DNA from: an uncultured Rhodospirillales bacterium
GTDB taxonomy: Bacteria > Pseudomonadota > Alphaproteobacteria > Azospirillales > Azospirillaceae
DNA length: 57,714 nt
Direction of reading: 5' to 3'
NCBI GenBank assembly: GCA_903931735.1
Contig: CAIZDL010000146.1
Coordinates: forward strand, 1 to 57,714
The position numbers and the translations under genes are program-made. A model generated the notes under the pieces. The model did no database searches. It was given only the letters and a program-made list of their open reading frames with translations, and had not been told where the DNA came from. Of this stretch, positions 35,681 through 44,571 are shown in pieces (position 1 is the stretch's first letter; the number at the start of each line of letters is the position of its first letter).

Positions 35681-36301
35681 CTAGGCTCGGCGTGGCGGCG
35701 TTTCGATTGGCGGTATCGCCCCTGGGTTTGGCGTTCCGAGAAATTCGGCGAAATTTTTGTCGGAAATTAACACATGGCCAGACCACCACGACCCTACGAA
35801 GAATAAAAATTCCTCAATTCCATAGTCTTCGTCTTTTATGCTGTCCATAAGCATCATAATATCAACAAGGAACTCATCGTGTTGTTTTTTGTGGAGGCGT
35901 ATTCGTGGATAGTTGTGATTTCTCATCTCTCGTTCTTCAGAAATAAAATAATCGCTGATTGCTGTTATCAGGGTGGAGATTCGGTGAAAGACCGACTTCA
36001 TATCGATTGTGTGACTGTTGGCGATGCTAAATTCGGTCACCAAGCTGTTAAACATTAAGGCGATGATCCGATGGTGGCTATCAATTGATGCGATTCCGAC
36101 AGTATAATCATCGCCAATCCCGATATTCGATAGTTGCGTGATTAGCTTTTCACCTTTATGAGGTTGTGGTTTTTTCTCTTTCCAAATAGATTTCCGAATC
36201 GACCGTTGGCGGGTGGCTTGAAGTTCAGATAAAAAACGACAAAATGTCTCCTGAATCCAAGGGCTGAGTTGGATAACGGAGCGCGATAGCTTAACGATCA
36301 T
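35681..36301 (-). CDS. Bacteriohemerythrin-like protein with one substituted iron ligand
   Basis: A 206-residue protein with an N-terminal region of about 85 basic residues followed by a hemerythrin domain (about 88-205). Hemerythrins bind O2 at a di-iron site. Recognisable ligand motifs are VGIASIDSHHRI, SEEREMRNHNYP, LHKKQHDEF and WWSGHVLISDKNF. The histidine normally found in HFxxEE is tyrosine here (DYFISEE), so one canonical ligand is missing. GGGGAG nine bases upstream supports this ATG; an open frame extends 62 codons further but has no better start. Its codon use is more A+T-rich than its neighbours. It is transcribed toward the PP2C gene and stands alone. Confidence 0.85.
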   Translation of the reverse strand: MIVKLSRSVIQLSPWIQETFCRFLSELQATRQRSIRKSIWKEKKPQPHKGEKLITQLSNIGIGDDYTVGIASIDSHHRIIALMFNSLVTEFSIANSHTIDMKSVFHRISTLITAISDYFISEEREMRNHNYPRIRLHKKQHDEFLVDIMMLMDSIKDEDYGIEEFLFFVGSWWSGHVLISDKNFAEFLGTPNPGAIPPIETPPRRA

Positions 36302-36469
36302 TACGACAAACTCCCCGGCGATCAGCCGGATTAAGGGGCGCGTCTTGAAAAAGCAGCCCCGCCATATTTTCCGGACCAGCCTCCCCGCGCTCGCCTGCTG
36401 CTTACCGATCAAACACCACTTGGCCCGGGAGCGCAAGCGAGGTGACCTTCGTATTCCCAATGAAGCCGC

Positions 36470-36497
36470 TTGTTTCTTCGATGGCAATGCCTATAGT
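36470..36497 (+). promoter_or_regulatory. Candidate sigma70-type promoter for tRNA-Leu
   Basis: TTGTTT (36470-36475) and TATAGT (36492-36497) are 16 bases apart. The -10 box matches five of six consensus positions and the -35 box three. The -10 box ends 10 bases before the tRNA 5' end, which allows a very short leader. Confidence 0.35.
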
Positions 36498-36507
36498 CGG
36501 CAGGCCC

Positions 36508-36593
36508 GCGGGCGTGGCGAAACCGGTAGACGCACCAGACTTAAAATCTGTCGGCCTATGGCTGTGGGGGTTCGAGTCCCCCCGCCCGCACCA
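36508..36593 (+). tRNA. tRNA-Leu (anticodon UAA)
   Basis: The 86 bases fold as a class II tRNA. The 7-bp acceptor stem pairs GCGGGCG (36508-36514) with CGCCCGC, followed by discriminator A and an encoded CCA end. The D-arm has the usual GGTAGACGC. The anticodon loop is CTTAAAA (anticodon TAA). A long variable arm follows, and the T-arm is GGGGG-TTCGAGT-CCCCC. It reads UUA and UUG leucine codons, which are rare in GC-rich genomes. Confidence 0.97.
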
Positions 36594-36694
36594 TGCCTGC
36601 CCGTACCTTTGGCCCGTACTTAAGTTAAGGAGCGGGGAGAGATTCACATCGGGTCTCGATACAGCGTCCGTGGTTCAATGCGGTACAGCATGTG

Positions 36695-37516
36695 ATGCAG
36701 GAAATTTTACCGACTATCGATCCAGGGTTCGAGGCTGACGCCGCCGATGCCGTGTCTGCCATGTCTGCGCTGGGGGGGACGGCGGGGGTTAGCCGGGATC
36801 CGTTGCTTGGCGGGCGGTTGGTGGTGGCTCAGCCGGTTCGGGGCTATCGGGTGGCGATTGATGCGGTGCTGCTGGCGGCCGCCGTTTCGGCGCATCCGGG
36901 GGAGCGGGTGCTGGAATTGGGGACCGGGGTGGGGGCCAGCGCATTGTGCCTTGCGGCGCGGGTGCCGGGAGTGGCGGTGGTCGGGTTGGAAATCCAGGCG
37001 CATCTTGCTGCGTTGGCGGCGGCGAATATTGCGGACAACGGCCTTGGGGCGTGGGTATCGGTGGTGACGGGCGATCTCCGGCAGCCGCCGGCCGCTCTGG
37101 CTCCGGGCAGCTTCGATCGGGTGATGGCCAACCCGCCTTATCTCCGGGCTGGGGCCCACACGCCCTCTCCTGATCCTTCGCGGGCCATGGCGAATGGCGA
37201 GGGCGACGCTGAATTGGCCGATTGGGTGGACGCTGCGGCAAAAATGTTACGCCCCAGTGGTCATTTTACGGTGATCTATCGGGCCGATCGGCTGGACGAA
37301 GCGATCTCGGTGATACATAAGAGGTTTGGTGCGGTGGTGCTGTTTCCGCTCTGGCCCCGGGCCGGGGTTGCGGCCAAGCGGGTTTTGTTGACCGGCCGGC
37401 TTGGCGCTGCGTCGCCTGCACGGTTATCGGCGGGCTTGGTGCTCCACGGGGCCGGCGGCGGTTTCAGCGCCGACGTTGAAGCGGTGCTGAGGGGGGCGGG
37501 CGCGTTGGAGCTTTAG
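36695..37516 (+). CDS. SAM-dependent methyltransferase, TrmN6-like (tRNA1Val m6A37 type)
   Basis: A 273-residue Rossmann-fold methyltransferase of the small-domain N6-adenine group. The SAM motif is VLELGTGVGASALCLAAR, and the catalytic NPPY motif is in VMANPPYLRAG, which indicates methylation of an exocyclic amino group of adenine. The N-terminal RVAIDAVLLAAAV segment is typical of TrmN6 (YfiC), which modifies A37 of tRNA1(Val). ATG at 36695 directly follows an in-frame GTG; neither has a strong ribosome site. It lies about 100 bases after tRNA-Leu. The substrate is inferred from family resemblance. Confidence 0.85.
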   Translation: MQEILPTIDPGFEADAADAVSAMSALGGTAGVSRDPLLGGRLVVAQPVRGYRVAIDAVLLAAAVSAHPGERVLELGTGVGASALCLAARVPGVAVVGLEIQAHLAALAAANIADNGLGAWVSVVTGDLRQPPAALAPGSFDRVMANPPYLRAGAHTPSPDPSRAMANGEGDAELADWVDAAAKMLRPSGHFTVIYRADRLDEAISVIHKRFGAVVLFPLWPRAGVAAKRVLLTGRLGAASPARLSAGLVLHGAGGGFSADVEAVLRGAGALEL

Positions 37517-37653
37517 AGCGGATCGCAACGAAAATGATCCGGGCGGTCGATGCCCGGGAGCGGTCGGTAATATTAAGATCGTAAATCGTTCGTGGGCTGT
37601 CTTGGCGATGGCGCCGGTCCGAGCGCGCCTGATGAGGATGAGAGGATTTCCGA

Positions 37654-38322
37654 ATGAGCGGAGTTGGGCTGCGCGGTGGCGTAGGAATTGAGGTTTTGGA
37701 GCAGGCGTGCTCGCGCATTTGCCATGATCTGGCCGGACCTATCGGAGCGATCCGCAATGGCCTGGAATTGATCGCGGATACCGGCGAAGACGGCGCCGCT
37801 CCCAATGCCGACCCGGCGATGGAGCTGATTTGCCATAGCGCCGAGCACGGAGCCAAGCGGCTGCGTCTCTATCGGCTGGCTTATGGCCGGGCGACCAGCG
37901 AGGGTGTGCGGGGCTTCACCGAGCTGCGGGAGGCCGCAACCGAGTGGCTGGCTGGCGGCAGGGTGTCGTTGCAATGGCCGGCGGGCGTTCCCGAGGATAG
38001 TTTGGCGGCCCGGCCCGGGCTTGCCAAAACCATGCTCAATCTGGTGGTGCTGGCGAGCGAGGCCATTCCCCAGGGCGGCATGGTCACGGTGCTGGTGGAG
38101 GGCAGTCTGGAAACCGGCCGGGTGGTGGTTGCTGCCGCCGGGCGGGGTGTTAAGTGGCCGCCTGAATTGCCCCAGGCGCTTTTGGGGCGGCTGGATTCCG
38201 GGGGGCCGGGGCCGCGCACCATTCACGCCGTGATCACGGGCCGATTCGCCGAGCATTATGGCCTCTCCCTGAACTGGGATACCTCGGATGGCGATCATTT
38301 GGCTCTGCGGCTGACTTGGTGA
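37654..38322 (+). CDS. chpT: Histidine phosphotransferase ChpT-like protein
   Basis: ChpT is the dimeric phosphotransferase that, in alphaproteobacteria, passes phosphate from CckA to CtrA and CpdR. The 222-residue protein has the DHp-type helix with His24 in RICHDLAGPIGAIRNGLEL, a close match to the family. The second part is a degenerate HATPase-like fold without intact nucleotide-binding boxes, as expected for ChpT. It sits 322 bases upstream of cheA on the same strand. Whether it serves CtrA signalling, the chemotaxis operon or both cannot be decided from this window. Confidence 0.85.
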   Translation: MSGVGLRGGVGIEVLEQACSRICHDLAGPIGAIRNGLELIADTGEDGAAPNADPAMELICHSAEHGAKRLRLYRLAYGRATSEGVRGFTELREAATEWLAGGRVSLQWPAGVPEDSLAARPGLAKTMLNLVVLASEAIPQGGMVTVLVEGSLETGRVVVAAAGRGVKWPPELPQALLGRLDSGGPGPRTIHAVITGRFAEHYGLSLNWDTSDGDHLALRLTW

Positions 38323-38644
38323 CCCTTTTTTAGTTGCGGGGTGGCCGCGCCCATCGGGTTGGTGCTCGTGCCGGTAATTTCCGGTGTTATAAAGTTGATC
38401 ATATTCGGGGGATCGGCAGTGATATTGCAACAGCATACGAGCCAGCGTCCCTTGAAACGTAGGAATGCCCGAAACAGCATTTGATTGCGGGCCGATATTC
38501 TGGAATTATGGGGCGTTGCCGATGTTCGTGTCGTCGGCAACTCGGGTACGTGCGCAGGGCGGGGCTGGGTTGAAAGCGTCAGGCTGGCTAGTGTCCGTTT
38601 TATGGTAGCGCGGATCGTGGTAACAACATTCTGGGGACTGCGAC
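38323..38644 (+). other. Intergenic region upstream of the main che operon
   Basis: A non-coding stretch between chpT and cheA. The only promoter-like pair I can point to is TTGATT (38481-38486) and AATTAT (38504-38509), 17 bases apart, with four of six matches in each box, which is weak. No stable hairpin followed by a T-run is visible after chpT, so read-through into cheA is possible. Short open frames on the minus strand here lack ribosome sites. Confidence 0.35.
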
Positions 38645-41368
38645 ATGGATGACTTGCTCAGCGAATTTCTGACCGAGACCGCAGAAAATCTGTCTGTGCT
38701 CGATGTGGAGCTGGTCCGCCTGGAGCAGAATCCGAATAATCCCGAGTTGCTGAGCAATATTTTCCGGTTGGTTCATACCATCAAGGGGACGTGTGGTTTT
38801 CTGGGTTTGCCTCGGCTGGAAGCGGTGGCTCATGCCTCTGAAAACGTGCTGGGCAAGTTTCGGGATGGCACTTTGCACATCACACCCGGCGCGGTGTCGG
38901 TGATCTTGCGCTCTCTCGATACCATTAAGGGCATTCTGGCGGTGCTGGAAGCAACCGAGGCGGAGCCGCCCGGCGACGATAGCGCGTTGATTGTTTTGCT
39001 GCATGAGGTGGAGGAGGGGAAAGAGGTTTCAGCCGCCGGTGGTGGCATGGCCCCGATGCCCACGAAGCCGGCAAAAGCGGCCGCCAAGCCCCTGGTGGTG
39101 GAAATGCGCCCGCAACCCGATCTCGACATCGATTTTGAGCCGGTCCGGGCCGTGAGGCAAGACCCGGACCCCGAGCCGGAACCCGTGAAGGTGGCGCCCG
39201 CAAAGCCGGCCGCCGCGCCCAAGCGCGAGGTGGCGGTGGTCGAGGCCGCGCCGTCCGAGCCGCCCCCGGTGCGGGATAGCGGCGAGGATCCTCGGGAGTC
39301 GGCGCCAAAAGAATCAGCGGTGGCGGCCCAGACGATTCGGGTCAACGTCGACCTGCTGGAAAACCTGATGACGATGGTTAGCGAATTGGTGCTGACCCGG
39401 AATCAGTTGTTGCAAATTCTGCGGAGCCAGAAAGACAGCGAGTTCGCGGCGCCTCTTCAGCGGCTCAATCACGTTACGTCCGAGTTGCAAGAAGGCGTGA
39501 TGAAGACCCGAATGCAGCCGATTGGCAACGCATGGGCCAAGTTACCGCGACTGGTTCGCGATCTTGCACATGAACTTGGCAAGAAAATCGATCTTCAAAT
39601 GTTGGGCGCGGACACCGAGCTTGATCGCCAGGTGTTGGAGTTGATCAAAGATCCACTCACCCACATGGTGCGCAATTCTGCCGATCATGGTTTGGAGACC
39701 GGGGCGGATCGTTTGCGGGTGGGCAAGCCGGAAATCGGCCGCGTCACGCTCAACGCTTACCACGAGGGCGGGCATATCATCATCGAGATTTCCGATGATG
39801 GTCGGGGCATCGATCTCGAGGGGATCAAGCGGAAGGTGGTGCAAAACGGCATCGCCACCGAAAGTGAAATTTCGGCGATGACGGATCAACAGATCCAGCA
39901 GTTCATCATGAAGGCGGGCTTTTCAACCGCGGCCAAGATCACCAGCGTTTCCGGCCGTGGCGTCGGAATGGACGTGGTTAAGACCAACATTGAAAAGATT
40001 GGCGGCACGATCGAGATTAAGTCCTCAAAAGGGCGCGGATCGACCTTTATCATCAAGATTCCGCTGACATTGGCCATTGTGTCTGCGCTGATTGTTGAAT
40101 GTGCTGGCGAGCGGTTCGCCATTCCGCAAATTAGTGTGGTCGAGTTGGTTCGGGCAGCAGCGGACAGCGAGCATACAATCGAGCGGCTGAAGGGGACGCC
40201 GGTTTTGCGCTTGCGTAATCGTTTGCTGCCGTTGGTTTCTCTCCAGACATTGCTGAAACTGGAAGGTGTCGACGGGGCGAGCGACGACGAGACCTTTATC
40301 GTCGTGACGCAGGTCGGAACTTATACCTTCGGCATCATGGTCGACCGGGTGTTTGATACCGAAGAAATCGTGGTGAAGCCGGTGGCGCCGATCCTGCGCC
40401 ATATCGAAATGTTCTCGGGGAATACGATCTTGGGTGATGGTAGTGTCATCATGATCCTTGATCCCAACGGCATTGCTTCTGGGAGCGGCAACATTACGCT
40501 GGGCGAGAGCCGGGGTAGCGAGGCGATGGCCGTTCAGGCGGCGCGTCAGGACGACAAGATGGCGCTGCTGCTGTTCATGGCCGGCGGCGGGGCACCCAAG
40601 GCGGTTCCGCTCTCGTTGGTTGCGCGCTTGGAAGATGTCGATATGGCATCGATCGAACTCTCCAACGGCCAACCGGTGGTTCAGTATCGCGGGCGGTTGA
40701 TGCCGTTGGTGCCAATCGACCCGTGTTTTGAGCGTCACAGCGAGGGGCGGCAACCGGTGCTGGTGTTTGCCGACGGCGATCGGTCGATGGGCCTGATTGT
40801 CGATGAGATCCTTGATATCGTTGAAGAAAAGCTCCAGGTCCAGTTGGCTGCCGAGCGCCAGGGTTACATGGGCAGCGCGATCATCGCCGGAAAGGCGACC
40901 GACGTCCTCGACGCCGGCTTCTATCTGACCCAAGCGTATAAAGACTGGTTTGGCTCGTCGGCGACCGAAGCGTTTGAGGAAGATAAGGTCCATCGGGTGC
41001 TGTTGGTGGATGACAGTCCCTTCTTCCGCAATCTGTTGACGCCGTTGTTGTCGGTGGCGGGGTACAATGTCACGACCGTGCCAAGCGCGCTCGAGGCGCT
41101 TAATCTTTGTGAGGCGGGCGAGTCGTTTGATGTGATTGTCAGCGACATTGAGATGCCGGGGATGACCGGGTTGGAATTTGCCGCGGCGGTGCGCAATGGC
41201 AGCCGTTGGCAACATCTGCCGCTGGTGGCACTCTCCAGCCATGCCTCTCCGCGCGATCTCGACCGCGGGCGGGCGGCGGGCTTTGATGATTACGTGGCTA
41301 AGTTTGATCGGGATGCGCTACTTTACACGTTATCGCAGACCCTCTCCGCGCATAAAGGTGCCGCATGA
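38645..41368 (+). CDS. cheA: Chemotaxis histidine kinase CheA with two CheW-like domains and C-terminal receiver
   Basis: The 907-residue kinase of the main chemotaxis system. P1 carries His44 (LVHTIKGTCGFLGL). A long Pro/Ala/Glu-rich linker (about 125-225) follows and then the dimerisation domain. The ATPase domain has HMVRNSADHGLE, ISDDGRGIDLEGI and GRGVGMDVVKTNIEKIGG. The first CheW-like domain (P5) covers about 470-610. A second CheW-like domain (about 635-765, including VVQYRGRLMPLVPID) and a receiver with Asp834 (VIVSDIEMPGMTG) complete the protein. GGGGACTGCGAC precedes the ATG. It overlaps cheW by four bases. The extra CheW-like domain and receiver are additions to the classical five-domain CheA; the receiver may act as a phosphate sink. 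Confidence 0.95.
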   Translation: MDDLLSEFLTETAENLSVLDVELVRLEQNPNNPELLSNIFRLVHTIKGTCGFLGLPRLEAVAHASENVLGKFRDGTLHITPGAVSVILRSLDTIKGILAVLEATEAEPPGDDSALIVLLHEVEEGKEVSAAGGGMAPMPTKPAKAAAKPLVVEMRPQPDLDIDFEPVRAVRQDPDPEPEPVKVAPAKPAAAPKREVAVVEAAPSEPPPVRDSGEDPRESAPKESAVAAQTIRVNVDLLENLMTMVSELVLTRNQLLQILRSQKDSEFAAPLQRLNHVTSELQEGVMKTRMQPIGNAWAKLPRLVRDLAHELGKKIDLQMLGADTELDRQVLELIKDPLTHMVRNSADHGLETGADRLRVGKPEIGRVTLNAYHEGGHIIIEISDDGRGIDLEGIKRKVVQNGIATESEISAMTDQQIQQFIMKAGFSTAAKITSVSGRGVGMDVVKTNIEKIGGTIEIKSSKGRGSTFIIKIPLTLAIVSALIVECAGERFAIPQISVVELVRAAADSEHTIERLKGTPVLRLRNRLLPLVSLQTLLKLEGVDGASDDETFIVVTQVGTYTFGIMVDRVFDTEEIVVKPVAPILRHIEMFSGNTILGDGSVIMILDPNGIASGSGNITLGESRGSEAMAVQAARQDDKMALLLFMAGGGAPKAVPLSLVARLEDVDMASIELSNGQPVVQYRGRLMPLVPIDPCFERHSEGRQPVLVFADGDRSMGLIVDEILDIVEEKLQVQLAAERQGYMGSAIIAGKATDVLDAGFYLTQAYKDWFGSSATEAFEEDKVHRVLLVDDSPFFRNLLTPLLSVAGYNVTTVPSALEALNLCEAGESFDVIVSDIEMPGMTGLEFAAAVRNGSRWQHLPLVALSSHASPRDLDRGRAAGFDDYVAKFDRDALLYTLSQTLSAHKGAA

Positions 41369-41856
41369 GCAACGCAAAACTGCCCGCTAAGAAGGCGAAA
41401 TCCGAGGAGCCGAGTTCCGGTCACATGGATTTTGTGACGATGACGATTGCCAACCAGTTGTTTGGCATTCCGGTCCTTCAGGTTCAGGATGTGCTTGGTC
41501 ATCAACGGATTACGAGGATTCCCCTGGCGCCGCCCGAGGTGGCTGGGTCGCTTAATCTTCGTGGCCGGATCGTTACCGCCATTGATGTCCGGTTGCGACT
41601 GGGCCTGTCCGGACGTCCCAAGGACAAGCCGGAGATGAGCATCGTTGTGGATCTGCGGGGGGAGCTTTATAGTTTGATCGTCGATGCGGTGGGAGAGGTT
41701 TTGAGCCTGTCCACCGACGATTTCGAGCGTAACCCCGCGACGCTGGACGCCCGTTGGCGCGAGGTGTCCACAGGTATCTACCGGCTTAATAATCAGTTGA
41801 TGGTGGTTTTGGATGTGTCGCGTCTGCTTAACTTCGCCAATCTGGAGGTGGCATAG
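41365..41856 (+). CDS. cheW: Chemotaxis adaptor CheW
   Basis: The 163-residue adaptor that couples receptors to CheA in the taxis operon. It shows a complete CheW domain after a 25-residue charged N-terminus: DFVTMTIANQLFGIPVLQVQ, then GSLNLRGRIVTAIDVRLRL and LIVDAVGEVLSL. Its ATG overlaps the cheA stop, indicating translational coupling. Conservation is much closer to classical CheW than in the two adaptors of the Wsp-like cluster, supporting different roles for the two systems. Confidence 0.95.
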   Translation: MSNAKLPAKKAKSEEPSSGHMDFVTMTIANQLFGIPVLQVQDVLGHQRITRIPLAPPEVAGSLNLRGRIVTAIDVRLRLGLSGRPKDKPEMSIVVDLRGELYSLIVDAVGEVLSLSTDDFERNPATLDARWREVSTGIYRLNNQLMVVLDVSRLLNFANLEVA

Positions 41857-41901
41857 AGCTGCTAACGCTCTTGCCGCCCTATCCCGGCCGAGGCTCGCCT
41901 G

Positions 41902-42267
<366 letters not shown>

Positions 42268-42284
42268 AGGTTTGAGCGCAACGA

Positions 42285-43451
42285 ATGAGTGATTTTACGA
42301 GCAGGGGCAATCCCCCGGTCAAGGCAGAGGCGGGGGACCCTTACCGGGTCATGGTGGTCGATGATTCCGCCGTGATTCGGGGGCTGCTGACCCGTGCCTT
42401 GGAAGGCGACCCGGATATTCGGGTTGTGGCGTCGGTGGGCGATGGTCAGATGGCGATCAACTCCCTTCAGCGTAATACGATCGACGTTATTGTTCTCGAT
42501 GTTGAAATGCCGGTGATGGATGGCCTGACGGCTATTCCGAAATTGTTGGCGGTTTGTCCATCGGTTAAAATAATCATGGCGTCGACGTTGACTATTCGGA
42601 ACGCCGATATCAGTATGCGTGCGCTCCAGGCGGGGGCCGCTGATTATATTCCGAAGCCGACGACGACTCGTGAGATTAGCGGTGCCGACGTTTTTAAACG
42701 TGAGCTGGTCTCTAAAGTTAAGGCGCTGGGCGGAACGGCCCGCCGGGGCGGGACTCGCAGCCGGACTGACGTGCGGGCGCAGGCGTTGCCGGCGCCGGTC
42801 GCCCCCGGTTATCGCCCCCGGGCTGAGCCGGCCGGGCAGCCAGTTTTGCGGCCGATCGGCACCCAGGTTCGCCCCGATATCATTGCTATTGGCAGTTCGA
42901 CCGGCGGTCCGCAGGCCCTTTTCGAGGTATTGTCCCATCTTAAAGTTGGGATCACACAGCCCATTCTAATTACTCAGCATATGCCGGCCACGTTTACGAC
43001 GATTTTAGCGGAGCACATCTCGCGGCAATGCGGTATCGTCTGCGCTGAAGGCAAAGACGGTGAGCCCATTGTGGAAAATCGGGCTTATGTTGCGCCGGGT
43101 GATTATCACATGGTTGTGGTGAATCGGGGGGGGGCGAGTACCTTGAGCTTGACTAAAGACCCCCCAGAGAATTTCTGTCGGCCGGCGGTTGACCCGATGT
43201 TGCGGAGTATTGTGCGCGCTTATGGGCGCAAGGTCTTAACTGTTATTTTAACCGGCATGGGGCAGGATGGAATGAAGGGTTGCCAGGAGGTCACCGCGGC
43301 AGGCGGTGTGGTGATCGGCCAGGATGAGGCGTCGAGCGTGGTGTGGGGGATGCCGGGAGCGGTTGCGACTGCCGGCTTGTGCAGCGCGATCTTGCCGCTG
43401 CGGGAGATCGGGCCTTACATTCGCAAGTTGGCATCGAGGACCGGGACATGA
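42285..43451 (+). CDS. cheB: Protein-glutamate methylesterase CheB
   Basis: The 388-residue methylesterase of the main system, reversing CheR methylation when phosphorylated. The receiver (about 20-140) has VMVVDDSAVIRG and VIVLDVEMPVMDG. A linker with basic and Pro-rich sequence follows, and the esterase domain has the catalytic serine in AIGSSTGGPQALFEV, with HMPATFTTILAEH and LTGMGQDGMKG. It overlaps cheR (ATGA). A run of nine G bases at 43126-43134 encodes part of NRGGAST; this is the longest homopolymer I noticed in a gene here and a possible slippage point. Confidence 0.95.
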   Translation: MSDFTSRGNPPVKAEAGDPYRVMVVDDSAVIRGLLTRALEGDPDIRVVASVGDGQMAINSLQRNTIDVIVLDVEMPVMDGLTAIPKLLAVCPSVKIIMASTLTIRNADISMRALQAGAADYIPKPTTTREISGADVFKRELVSKVKALGGTARRGGTRSRTDVRAQALPAPVAPGYRPRAEPAGQPVLRPIGTQVRPDIIAIGSSTGGPQALFEVLSHLKVGITQPILITQHMPATFTTILAEHISRQCGIVCAEGKDGEPIVENRAYVAPGDYHMVVVNRGGASTLSLTKDPPENFCRPAVDPMLRSIVRAYGRKVLTVILTGMGQDGMKGCQEVTAAGGVVIGQDEASSVVWGMPGAVATAGLCSAILPLREIGPYIRKLASRTGT

Positions 43452-44296
43452 AGGTCGAAGATTTCGACATGTTTTCCACCCTGCTTAAGCAGCGCTCGGG
43501 GTTGGTCCTGACAAAGGACAAGGCGTATCTGCTTGAATCCCGGCTGATGCCGGTCGCGCGCAAATGGAACATGAAGGGTCTCGAAGATCTGGCCCAGATC
43601 GTACGGGCCCGCAAGGAAGAGGCGTTACTTCGCGATATTACCGAGGCGATGACGACGAATGAGTCGTCTTTTTTTCGGGACCAAAAGCCCTTTGATATGT
43701 TCAAGCAGTTGGTGCTGCCTAAACTTTTAGAGGCGCGGTCCGCGCGGCGGCAGATCAGGATTTGGTCGGCCGCGTGTTCAAGCGGGCAAGAGGCATACTC
43801 TTTGGCCATGCTGCTTCAGGAGGAGGCCCCGCGGCTGTCGGGCTGGAAAATCGAAATCATTGGGACCGATATTTCTGCCGAGATGGTTGAGCGCTGTAAA
43901 ACCGGTGTTTACACCCAGTTTGAAGTTCAGCGCGGTCTTCCGATCACTATGCTGGTCAAAAATTTCAAACAAAATGGAGATAAGTGGCAGATCAGCCCCC
44001 AGATCAGGCAAATGGCTAGCTTTCGGGAGTTTAATTTATTGGGGGATCTGACGCCATTAGGTCAGTTTGACGTTGTGTTTTGTCGCAATGTTTTGATTTA
44101 TTTCGATCAGGTGACCAAGGGAAAGGTTCTGGAGCAGATTTCGCGGGTCATGCCCGCCGATGCTGTCCTCTATCTGGGCGGGGCGGAAACTGTGCTTGGT
44201 ATTACCGATCGTTTTAAGCCATTGGAAGGGCAGCGGGGACTCTATGTCGTTGCCGATAGCGGCGCTGCTGGGGCTAAGAGTAAGGCGTTCGGCTGA
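43448..44296 (+). CDS. cheR: Chemotaxis methyltransferase CheR
   Basis: A 282-residue, classical-length CheR that methylates chemoreceptor glutamates using SAM. The N-domain has FDMFSTLLKQRSGLVL and ITEAMTTNESSFFRD. The catalytic domain has IWSAACSSGQEAYSLAML, ISAEMVERCKTGVY and VVFCRNVLIYFDQ. It has no TPR extension, unlike the CheR of the Wsp-like cluster. The ATG overlapping the cheB stop is the natural start; a longer in-frame reading would lie inside cheB. It is the last gene of the chemotaxis operon. Confidence 0.95.
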   Translation: MKVEDFDMFSTLLKQRSGLVLTKDKAYLLESRLMPVARKWNMKGLEDLAQIVRARKEEALLRDITEAMTTNESSFFRDQKPFDMFKQLVLPKLLEARSARRQIRIWSAACSSGQEAYSLAMLLQEEAPRLSGWKIEIIGTDISAEMVERCKTGVYTQFEVQRGLPITMLVKNFKQNGDKWQISPQIRQMASFREFNLLGDLTPLGQFDVVFCRNVLIYFDQVTKGKVLEQISRVMPADAVLYLGGAETVLGITDRFKPLEGQRGLYVVADSGAAGAKSKAFG

Positions 44297-44571
44297 TTCG
44301 TTTTTGTTTTGCGGTGTGGTTCGAATGCGCAGGCTCGCCAATTGGCTGGCGGTGAGTCGGTCTCTGGATTAAGCTGGCCGCGGAACCCCTGCTTGTGAGG
44401 GGCGGTCTGAGGGTGGGCCGTTTGGAGGTTTTGGGGGCTTGGATCGGTTCGGGGAACGGCCCGGGGACGTGGGCGGGGCGTGTCGATTCGGTTTATTTTC
44501 GTTTTGTTTCGCGGCATAGTGCTGGTGGTCTTCGGCTTGATCGCGGCGGATACCCAAACGAGGGGATTACA

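Noticed and set aside
38295-38540. 81-codon minus-strand frame in the chpT/cheA gap
   Set aside because: It overlaps the end of chpT, lacks a ribosome site and has a composition unlike the real genes of this region.
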